DNA of 7,649 nt from Nitrospirota bacterium (GTDB lineage Bacteria > Nitrospirota > Nitrospiria > Nitrospirales > UBA8639): assembly GCA_029881175.1 (NCBI GenBank), contig JAOUNC010000129.1:1-7649 (forward strand), written 5' to 3'. The notes under the pieces are model-generated. The model did no database searches. It was not told the DNA's origin and saw only the letters and a program-made list of their open reading frames with translations. Shown piece after piece: positions 1 through 5,659 of the stretch (position 1 is the first letter of the stretch; each line of letters opens with the position of its first letter). The position numbers and the translations under genes were made by a program.

Positions 1-1
1 G

Positions 2-733
2 GTGGCGTTGGCTGGAATGGGGCAACGCGTCGGGTTGCTGGATGTGGATATTAATGGACCCTGCGTCCCGCAAATGCTAGGCATGCGCGGAAAGGGCTTA
101 TTGGATACCCCACAGGGAGCCGTCCCTCCGACCGGTCCGTTGGGCATAAAAGTCGCGTCGATGGATTTTCTTTTGCAGGACAACGCACCAGTTCGCTGGA
201 AGGGGCCGATGGACCTCAGCCCGGTCTGGTTGGGACTCACCGAAATGAATGTGATCCGGGAGTTTCTCTCCGACATGGTATGGGGCGAATTGGATTATCT
301 ATTGGCCGATCTGCCGCCAGGAGCCGCTGCCGATAAACCACCGCTCTTAGTCGGGCTTGTTCCCGATTTGGCGGGGGCTGTGGTTGTGACGACGCCCTCT
401 GAAGTGGCGTCGAATGTCGTGCAAAAGTCCATTGCGTATGCACAGGAACTTGGGATTGGCATTTTAGGGGTGGTCGAAAATATGAGTGAATATCGCTGCC
501 CCTCCTGTGGAGAGACCAATCCCTTATTTGAAGGCGATACGGAATCCATGTGTGAGGCGTTAGGTCTTCCGCTCTTAGGGCGTATTCCCTTCGATCGCAC
601 TTTTGCGCGCACCTTTGATAAAGGGGAGCCGATCTTGGATGGGGATAATCCCACGGTGGCGAAATTTCAGGACATCGCGAAAAAAATTCATACCTTGTTG
701 GATTATCAGCAGGTTTTAGCGGGAAAATTGTAA
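2..733 (+). CDS. mrp: Mrp/NBP35-type P-loop ATPase, Fe-S cluster carrier (5' end outside window)
   Basis: The gene is cut by the left edge. The visible 243 residues begin just after where the Walker A (GKGGVGKS-type) loop should lie, so the GTG at base 2 reads as an internal valine, not a start. Visible motifs are the switch-like DVDINGP (about residues 14-20 of the fragment), RWKGPM (65-70), the Walker B-like ADLPPG (102-107) and a C-terminal CPSC (Cys166, Cys169) after the family's VENMS. In Mrp/ApbC/NBP35 proteins the CxxC pair holds a bridging 4Fe-4S cluster between subunits for transfer to apo-proteins in the cytosol. Oddities: the usual PPGTGDE loop reads PPGAAADKPP, and DADIYGPS reads DVDINGPC, which points to a divergent subgroup. 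It is followed 51 bp later on the same strand by the PCP_red protein and may share its terminator. The family call is firm; the exact client proteins are unknown. Confidence 0.9.
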   Translation: MALAGMGQRVGLLDVDINGPCVPQMLGMRGKGLLDTPQGAVPPTGPLGIKVASMDFLLQDNAPVRWKGPMDLSPVWLGLTEMNVIREFLSDMVWGELDYLLADLPPGAAADKPPLLVGLVPDLAGAVVVTTPSEVASNVVQKSIAYAQELGIGILGVVENMSEYRCPSCGETNPLFEGDTESMCEALGLPLLGRIPFDRTFARTFDKGEPILDGDNPTVAKFQDIAKKIHTLLDYQQVLAGKL

Positions 734-784
734 CGGCTCGGAGCGAACGTTGGCCTTGACTGACGTTTAGAGAAGGGAAACGAT

Positions 785-1549
785 ATGAAATTTGTCTGTC
801 TTAAATGCGAAACCTATATGACCTTTGAGAAAGTTGAAAAACCGGCAGAAGGAACGTTGGGCGTCTTCTTTGAATGCCCCTCCTGCCAATCGCGGTTTTC
901 AATGGTCACGAACCCTGGAGAAACCCAAATGGTCTCCTCGTTAGGTGTCCAGCTGGGTGGCCGTACCGAAGCGCCAAAGCCCTTAGAAATGACCAGAGGG
1001 GGATTAGAAGAAAATGTTTCAGCCGGTACGGGACAAATGGCCGCCTATTTAAATGACAAAATTCAAGGGGGTCAACCAGCAGCAACACCTGCCACTTCTG
1101 CTGCTCCAGCCACTGGGGCAAGTGGATCGGGTGAGAGCGGAGGCTGCCCTTTCTCGGCCATGGTCGCCCAAATGGGCTTGGGGTCATCGGGGGTTACAGG
1201 CACGAGCGCTCCGGCTGTAGAACAATTGCTCTGGACACCGGATGCCCAAGAGAAGCTCGCGAAACTCCCTTCCTTTGTTCAGCCGATGGTAAAAAGTAGC
1301 GTCGAAACCTATGCCCGGAAAAACGGTTTTAACACTGTCACGTTACAAATCATGGATGATTCCAAGAATGCCTCCACCGAGGGTATTCACTGGACCCCAG
1401 AAGCCCAACAACGCCTGGATAATATTCCTGATTTCATTCGCCCCATGGCCAAGCGGGAAATTGAACGTCTGGTCAAAGAACGGGGCGGAACGGAAATTAC
1501 GGCGGAAATGATGGAAGAAGCCAAAGAAAAGTTTATGAAGTTTATGTAA
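785..1549 (+). CDS. Zinc-ribbon protein with two tandem PCP_red-like domains
   Basis: 254 residues, complete. The ATG is preceded by AGAAGGG (771-777) with a 7-nt spacer. The N-terminus has two CxxC knuckles (Cys5/Cys8 and Cys31/Cys34), a zinc-ribbon or rubredoxin-like fold. A low-complexity linker rich in Ala, Thr, Gly and Ser (about 95-145) follows, holding an isolated GGCPFSAM (Cys121). Two similar modules come next, at about 150-195 (LLWTPDAQEKLAKLPSFVQP...) and 203-250 (IHWTPEAQQRLDNIPDFIRP...). Each has the W-TP-A-L-P-F-P-K pattern I recognise from the PCP_red domain at the C-terminus of BchB/ChlB, the light-independent protochlorophyllide reductase subunit. No nitrogenase-like catalytic part is present, so this is not that enzyme. 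Function is unknown. Lying next to an Mrp Fe-S ATPase suggests a metal- or cluster-related role, which is inference. An intrinsic terminator follows 28 bp after the stop. Confidence 0.88.
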   Translation: MKFVCLKCETYMTFEKVEKPAEGTLGVFFECPSCQSRFSMVTNPGETQMVSSLGVQLGGRTEAPKPLEMTRGGLEENVSAGTGQMAAYLNDKIQGGQPAATPATSAAPATGASGSGESGGCPFSAMVAQMGLGSSGVTGTSAPAVEQLLWTPDAQEKLAKLPSFVQPMVKSSVETYARKNGFNTVTLQIMDDSKNASTEGIHWTPEAQQRLDNIPDFIRPMAKREIERLVKERGGTEITAEMMEEAKEKFMKFM

Positions 1550-1576
1550 GTTTCGACAAATATTTTGTTTTCAGGT

Positions 1577-1609
1577 AAGGCGGCTCTTTTTGAGAGCCGC
1601 CTTCTTTTT
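1577..1609 (+). terminator. Intrinsic terminator after the mrp / PCP_red genes
   Basis: A perfect 10-bp stem, AAGGCGGCTC (1577-1586) with GAGCCGCCTT (1594-1603), closes a 7-nt loop and runs into a T-rich tract, TTCTTTTT (1602-1609). It lies 28 bp past the PCP_red stop codon and is oriented to end that transcription unit. No promoter-like signal was seen between the two upstream genes, so it probably ends a two-gene message. Confidence 0.92.
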
Positions 1610-1639
1610 GAAATTTTTGAGTTAGATACAGTGTTGAAA

Positions 1640-1832
1640 TTTAACCCGGATCCAGTAGTTGGATATTTTGAAAATATTAGGAGTTGGCAAATGGCCTTGA
1701 AAATAAATGAGTTTTGAGATATTCAACTGCGACGCAGTTGAAATTGCTCAACATGCAGGCAAAAAAATAGCCAAGGCTCCTACTCTATAAACTTGCTTGC
1801 AGCGATTTTCCAACTGTCGAATCTGGGTTTAA
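1640..1832. repeat. ~190-nt nested imperfect palindrome, MITE-like element (candidate)
   Basis: Several blocks pair in strictly nested order around base 1732. The outer arms, 1640-1663 and 1808-1832, both read roughly TTTAACCC-GAT-C...GTTGGA on their own strand, and several of the differences are G:U-compatible. Next come TAGGAGTTGGC (1678-1688) with GCCAAGGCTCCTA (1770-1782, 2-nt bulge), then TTGAG (1714-1718) with CTCAA (1747-1751). The core has perfect 10-bp arms, TTCAACTGCG (1722-1731) and CGCAGTTGAA (1733-1742), around a single A. No protein of plausible length lies inside. The architecture fits a non-autonomous palindromic element or its remnant, or a very long RNA hairpin. TA occurs near both outer ends, but a target duplication cannot be established from one copy. 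Confidence 0.6.
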
Positions 1833-1876
1833 GAGGGAATCTGAAGAGCAGAGTCCATAGTTGAAAGGTAGTTATA

Positions 1877-2218
1877 CTATTTAATAATTTCTAAGCCACA
1901 ATGCCTACAACTATTTATGTAAGGCCAAGCCGCGGATAATAATCCAAATTTTGTGCAGAAAAATTTTCGGCATCTTGGGCAAGGCCAAACTAAGGTCAAG
2001 GTGATTATGAGATACAAAAAGAAATAAAGGGCAAGTAGACGTTTTGATACTTTCAGCATTGGAAAAGCTAAAATTCCAAGGAATACAATAGGCCAGATTA
2101 ATCGAAGTCGTCGAAAGACTAAAAAGTTCGATTTGTTAAACTCATTACTTATTGCGGAAGTTTTCGATTTCATATAATCGCAGTCTAAGCTTACTAATTT
2201 CCTTGGAGAAAGCGTCAT
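1877..2218 (-). CDS. Small two-TM membrane protein with C-terminal CxxC...CxxC (hypothetical)
   Basis: 113 residues; I do not recognise a named gene. After a basic, polar N-terminus come two hydrophobic segments, about residues 39-56 (RLIWPIVFLGILAFPML) and 61-78 (LLALYFFLYLIITLTLVW). A short cytosol-like tail follows with CPRC (80-83) and CRHC-GL (104-109), probably one zinc site. This TM-TM-CPxC...CxHCGL pattern occurs in many small uncharacterised bacterial proteins, which is why I treat it as real. The ATG at 2218 has only a weak AGG upstream. The in-frame ATG at 2173 (MKSKTS...) would shorten it by 15 residues and is an alternative start. Base composition is much more AT-rich than the flanking genes, and the gene sits between two repeat-like blocks, suggesting an acquired or relaxed region. 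Function unknown. Confidence 0.55.
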   Translation of the reverse strand: MTLSPRKLVSLDCDYMKSKTSAISNEFNKSNFLVFRRLRLIWPIVFLGILAFPMLKVSKRLLALYFFLYLIITLTLVWPCPRCRKFFCTKFGLLSAAWPYINSCRHCGLEIIK

Positions 2219-2263
2219 ATATGGACTTACCTGTTAGTTTAGGGTTTTACGTAAATTTTCGCC

Positions 2264-2480
2264 TTGGGCACGGCTTTTCTGCGGAACCAAATTCGACTTT
2301 TTTTGCGAGCACTGTTTGAGCGGAGTGAGTTGCGCAGCCATTTAATTTGGTTCTGTGGCAAAGTTTCCGCGAAGGGGCCGTGTACGGGCGAACATGGTTT
2401 TGGGTCATTTTTTTTTACAAAGGTTCCGCCCTTCGGGACGCGCCAAGCAAGCGGCTTCCTCGGCGGGGATGAAACCTCGC
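2264..2480. repeat. Structured repeat-like block next to the 3' end of maf (candidate)
   Basis: Between the small membrane gene and maf lies a stretch that does not look like a bacterial gene. It carries a 10-bp inverted repeat GAACCAAATT (2284-2293) / AATTTGGTTC (2344-2353), extendable by a G:U and a C:G pair. CACGGC and GCCGTG lie outside it. A run of nine or more T follows TTTTGGGTCA near 2400-2417, and then GC-rich CCGCCCTTCGGGACGCG and GGCGGGGATGAAACC. The plus-strand reading frame across it (with ...FERSELRSHL... and GFGSFFFTK...) resembles, from memory, spurious proteins predicted over dispersed repeats in several bacterial genomes. It runs on into antisense maf, so it is not annotated as a CDS. 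The boundaries are approximate. Confidence 0.4.
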
Positions 2481-2488
2481 ATTATCCT

Positions 2489-3124
2489 TTACGAAAAATC
2501 CTTCCAATTCGCATAGGGCTTGAGTCGATAAATTTCTTCTACCGGGTTTGGCAGAATAACTCCCTGCTGTTCGAACATTTTGGCTGTTCTCCAGAGTGGG
2601 AGGCCGACGATGGTGGGGTAGTCTCCTTCGATTTTTTCGATGAGCTGGGCCCCCTCCCCTTGAATGGAATAGGCTCCTGCTTTGCCTAGACTTTCTTCGG
2701 TCGCCAAATAGGTTTTGAGGGTCTGTTCATCAAACGGTTTGATCCAGACTTTTGCGGTTTCTACGAAATCGATGGAAACATTCGTGCTCTGGTGAATGAT
2801 GGCCACGCCCGTATGAACTTGATGACACTGACCTCGTAATTGCCTGAGCATTGTTTCGGCTTCTTGCATATTCTCCGGCTTCCCTAACAATTTTCCTTCG
2901 ATTTCGATGACAGTATCACTCCCTATCACCAAGTCTTGGGGATGTTGGCTGGCCACGGATTGGGCCTTGTCTCTAGCAAGTTGGCGGGTTTGTTCGCTGG
3001 GTGAGAGATGTGGTGAGAGAGCTTCTTCGCAGGTTGGCGGAACACTGTGAAACGGCAATCCCAATAAACTGAGTAATTCTTGCCGTCTGGGCGAGGTTGA
3101 GGCCAACAGAATGCGCATGATCAT
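2489..3124 (-). CDS. maf: Maf family nucleoside triphosphate pyrophosphatase (YhdE-like)
   Basis: 211 residues; E. coli YhdE is a little shorter. Maf proteins hydrolyse non-canonical or surplus nucleoside triphosphates (dTTP/UTP for the YhdE type) to the monophosphate and pyrophosphate in the cytosol. The N-terminal RILLASTSPRRQELL (about 4-18) is the phosphate-binding signature with Ser11, Arg13 and Arg14. GSDTVIEIEGKLLGKP (68-83) carries the conserved Asp70. KAGAYSIQGEGAQLIEKIEGDYPTIVGLPL (148-177) is the C-terminal signature, and its KAGAYSIQG wording fits the YhdE rather than the m7GTP-specific YceF subgroup. Translation may start at the ATG at 3124 or at the second ATG, 3118 (MRILLAS, the usual Maf N-terminus); neither has a strong ribosome-binding site. 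It lies 11 bp downstream of dus and is probably co-transcribed and translationally coupled. The repeat-like block begins within a few bases of its stop codon. Confidence 0.93.
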   Translation of the reverse strand: MIMRILLASTSPRRQELLSLLGLPFHSVPPTCEEALSPHLSPSEQTRQLARDKAQSVASQHPQDLVIGSDTVIEIEGKLLGKPENMQEAETMLRQLRGQCHQVHTGVAIIHQSTNVSIDFVETAKVWIKPFDEQTLKTYLATEESLGKAGAYSIQGEGAQLIEKIEGDYPTIVGLPLWRTAKMFEQQGVILPNPVEEIYRLKPYANWKDFS

Positions 3125-3135
3125 TTGGAGACAGC

Positions 3136-4290
3136 TTATGCGGGTGTAGCCTCGAATGCCGGGTCCTCAAGGGCTGTATGCGCTGCCAGGTAGGCTTGAA
3201 GGATGGCGATGACGTCTTGGCTTGAGTTTGTTCGGACCATTTGGGCCCGCATGGCCGCGGCATGGGGAAAGCTTGAGCAATACCATCCCAGGTGTTTGCG
3301 CATACGTACGAAGCGTTCTGTCCCATGTATGGCTTCGAAGCATTGCGCATGTTTGATCATGGCTTGAAATTGTGCATCCAAGTTGGGCTCGGATTGTTTC
3401 TGTTCCAGGGGAATTCCGGTAGCCAGAGCCGAACGAATAGCGTGAGTTTCTTGAAAAATCCAAGGATTTCCTAGCGCGCCTCGACCGATTAAGGCGCCAT
3501 TGACGCCGGATGCTTGAATGCGTCGATGGGCTTCGGTGAGGCTTTTGATGTCTCCATTTCCCAATGCCACAATGCCGTGATGTTGAATGCGTGCCGCCGC
3601 TTGGGCAATGGCTTCCCAGTCCGATTGGCCACGGTACATTTGCGAGAGAGTTCGGCCATGAATGGCAATGGCCTCGGGTCGACCCTGAATCAGGCAGTCG
3701 CTCCATTCGTCAATAATATTGCAGTCGAAGCCCAAGCGGGTTTTGACGGAGAGAGGGATGGATGATCGTACTCGACCTTCGATTAGTTCGGGTTCGGGGT
3801 GCTCGGCTTTGAGTTGAGCAATGGCTTGAAGGGCACTGGGCTTGAGTCCAATGGCGGTCAACGGTTGTCCGTCTGCCCAATCCTGAATGCCTTTTCGAGC
3901 GTGGCCCATTAATTCTAGCGCAAGGTTTGGGGTGCGAATGAGGCCCGCGCCACTCCCAGAGGAGGCGACATTTTTGGAAGGGCAGCCCATGTTGATATCT
4001 AGTCCATCAAATCCCAGCTCACAGACCACGTGCGCCGCTTGATAAAATAAGGCCGGGTCTTTCCCATAGATTTGGGCAATGATGGGCCGCTCCATTTCTG
4101 AATACCGAAGACTATCGAGAGTGTTCAGCCGTCCGGAACAAATGTCATGGACATTGGTGAATTCGGTAAAGACGATATCTGGCTTGCCATAGGTGGCGAC
4201 GATATACCGGAAAGCCGAATCGGTGACGCCGTCCATTGGTGCAAGGCCGATAATGGGCTGCGGAAGATTTTTCCATAGTGAAGAAGTCAT
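3136..4290 (-). CDS. dus: tRNA-dihydrouridine synthase (FMN-dependent)
   Basis: 384 residues. Dus enzymes reduce specific uridines in tRNA to dihydrouridine with FMN and NADPH. Motifs in TIM-barrel order: GLAPMDGVTDSAFR (15-28, FMN loop), INMGCPSKNV (99-108) with the catalytic proton-donor Cys103, VKTRLGFD (182-189) with Lys183, AIHGRTLSQMYRGQSDW (209-225) with His211, ALGNGDI (242-248) and LIGRGALGNPWIF (267-279). The helical tRNA-binding C-terminus contains RMRKHLGWY (329-337). It is longer than the usual ~320-330 residues, mainly from an insert of about 30 residues at 140-175 between the catalytic loop and VKTR. The subtype (A, B or C) cannot be fixed by eye. The start is supported by AGGA with a 7-nt spacer. 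It heads a two-gene unit with maf and is divergent from the LOG pseudogene. Confidence 0.93.
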   Translation of the reverse strand: MTSSLWKNLPQPIIGLAPMDGVTDSAFRYIVATYGKPDIVFTEFTNVHDICSGRLNTLDSLRYSEMERPIIAQIYGKDPALFYQAAHVVCELGFDGLDINMGCPSKNVASSGSGAGLIRTPNLALELMGHARKGIQDWADGQPLTAIGLKPSALQAIAQLKAEHPEPELIEGRVRSSIPLSVKTRLGFDCNIIDEWSDCLIQGRPEAIAIHGRTLSQMYRGQSDWEAIAQAAARIQHHGIVALGNGDIKSLTEAHRRIQASGVNGALIGRGALGNPWIFQETHAIRSALATGIPLEQKQSEPNLDAQFQAMIKHAQCFEAIHGTERFVRMRKHLGWYCSSFPHAAAMRAQMVRTNSSQDVIAILQAYLAAHTALEDPAFEATPA

Positions 4291-4297
4291 TGTTGAA

Positions 4298-4301
4298 TCC
4301 T
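4298..4301 (-). promoter_or_regulatory. Ribosome-binding site of dus
   Basis: On the minus strand AGGA lies 7 nt before the ATG at 4290 (AGGATTCAACAATG). This fixes the dus start and makes MTSSLWKNLP the N-terminus. Confidence 0.7.
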
Positions 4302-4312
4302 GGGGGAGATTA

Positions 4313-4331
4313 TCTTGAGTTTAACTTAAGA
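4313..4331. promoter_or_regulatory. 19-bp dyad between the divergent dus and LOG pseudogene (possible operator)
   Basis: TCTTGAGTT (4313-4321) and AACTTAAGA (4323-4331) form a near-perfect inverted repeat around one T, with a single mismatch that is G:T-compatible. It sits 23 bp upstream of the dus start codon, in the gap between the two divergent units, where an operator or a promoter-overlapping site would be expected. The one-base centre suits a dimeric DNA-binding protein better than an RNA hairpin. I could not identify convincing -35/-10 boxes around it. It may be chance in an AT-rich gap. Confidence 0.3.
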
Positions 4332-4459
4332 GATGCCGAAAAGAACAAGGCTCTACGGCTTACCTCTTGTTTCCCCCACGCATCGCCTAACGCGAATGGA
4401 GAAAGATCCTCTGACTTCTGTCGGAGATGGGCTGCTTGTTTGCTGGTAAGGCCAATTTT

Positions 4460-4465
4460 AGGGGA
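4460..4465 (+). promoter_or_regulatory. Relict ribosome-binding site of the LOG pseudogene
   Basis: AGGGGA precedes the in-frame GTG at 4475 with a 9-nt spacer. The only upstream in-frame start (ATG 4427) has GGAG directly abutting it, which is too close to work well. I therefore place the original start at GTG 4475, giving an N-terminus VDESFRPLVQECE (read with initiator Met). Confidence 0.5.
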
Positions 4466-4474
4466 TTTTACCAC

Positions 4475-5565
4475 GTGGATGAATCCTTCAGGCCATTAGT
4501 TCAAGAATGTGAAACCTTATTGTTGCCTCGTCCAGGAGGACCGCCTGTACAATCTTCAGAAGAGATTGTACAGGAAATTCTTGACCTTTGGGCAGATACG
4601 ATGGGAGATATTCGGACGACCTTGTTACAAGAAATGGTCGCCAATGTTGCTCGATGGCGAGATTCATATATAGATGCGATTGATATAAAAATCCTCCATC
4701 CTGCGTTAAAAGAATTGCAATCCGCTTTTCAGGTTTGTGGAGAATTTCGCAATGTTTGAAAAGTGAGAGTTTTCGGGTCGGCACGGACTCAACCGGATGA
4801 TCCCAACTATGAACTTGCCTCGCAATTAGGCCGGTTACTTAGTCAGCAGGGCATGATGGTCATAACTGGTGGCGGTCCCGGTATCATGCAAGCAGGCATG
4901 GAAGGGGCTGGTCGAGAGCAGAGATTTGGCGTGAACATTAGTTGCCTTTTGAGCAAGCCCCGAATGCGTGTATTGCAGATGATAAAAAACTGGTGAACTT
5001 GAAGTATTTTTTCACTAGAAAATTATTGTGAGTAATAGAAGCCCACGCGGTCGTTATTTTTCTAGGTGGCTTTGGGACATTGGACGAAGCGTTTGAGGTT
5101 TTAACCCTGATCCAAATCGGGAAAACGAATCCGATCCCGATTGTATGTCTGGAAACGCCTGTGGGAACGTACTGGGAATACATGATGAATTTTTTGAGAA
5201 GCCAGCTTGTAGCTTGGGGATTTATACATTTTTCTGATCTGTGCCTGTTCAAAGTGGCGCATTTGGCGGAAGAGGCCGTGAATGAAATTACGACATATTC
5301 CCCGAATTTCCATTCGCTACGGATGGTGGGAAACCAAATGCTCCTTCGTCGTCAACGCCCGTTTTCACCGGCACAGTTGTTTTAGCTGAATGAGGAATTT
5401 GCAGATATTGGAGAATGTGGTCACTGTGAACAGATTGACGCATTGCCCGAAGAAAGCGACGAGCCAGAACTCGCCCACTTGCCTCGTTTGGCGTTTTATT
5501 TTAATTGGAGGGAACTCGGTCGTCTTCGGCAATGCATTGGCTGGTTGATTGTCCGTTCCTTTTAA
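4475..5565 (+). pseudogene. LOG / TIGR00730-family Rossmann-fold protein, decayed pseudogene
   Basis: The pieces join into one 363-residue protein with four lesions. (1) In-frame TGA at 4757-4759, between ...GEFRNV and KVRVFGSAR, where the family usually has Arg: CGA to TGA is the simplest route. (2) A one-base deletion at about 4942-4943: restoring one T gives NIS-LPFEQAPN. (3) TGA at 5029-5031, in the segment FFTRKLL-x-VIEAHAVVIFLGG. (4) TAG at 5383-5385, after which the same frame continues LNEEFADI...LPEESDEPELAHLPRLAFYF... to TAA at 5563-5565. The nucleotide-binding GGGPGIM (4868-4888) survives, while the family PGGxGTxxE appears as LGGFGTLDE (5062-5088), again explained by C to T (CCA to CTA). 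Relatives are phosphoribohydrolases that release a base from nucleoside 5'-monophosphates (LOG, PpnN). The N-terminal extension to about 4756 (EIVQEILDLWAD...LHPALKELQSAF) matches the long variant of the family. No intact product can be made. Confidence 0.88.
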
Positions 5566-5659
5566 AATCACGATTTCGAATGAGGCTCCTCTGGTTTAAG
5601 GCTAAATATTTCACTTCCCATTGTAACATGGTAAGCTCAGTTCTGAAGGGTGGTAAAGG

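Noticed and set aside
2264..2689. Plus-strand 141-residue reading frame starting in the repeat-like block
   Set aside because: Its second half is antisense to the well-supported maf gene and its first half is repeat-like sequence with no recognisable fold.
3167..3706. Long minus-strand 179-residue frame inside dus
   Set aside because: It is an alternative-frame shadow of dus, rich in Ser, Arg and His, without motifs.
4332..4459. Possible gene remnant between dus and the LOG pseudogene
   Set aside because: No recognisable protein similarity, no RNA gene and no clear promoter boxes could be seen by eye.
4763..4996. Stand-alone short LOG-domain protein
   Set aside because: It is the middle piece of the disrupted LOG gene: the same frame continues upstream across a TGA, and homology continues downstream after a one-base shift.
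4757..5031. Selenocysteine or programmed frameshifting to explain the internal TGA codons and frame change
   Set aside because: Two TGA codons, a TAG and a deletion occur in one gene, the stops lie at positions not known to hold Sec in this family, and no slippery heptamer was seen at the shift. Decay is simpler.
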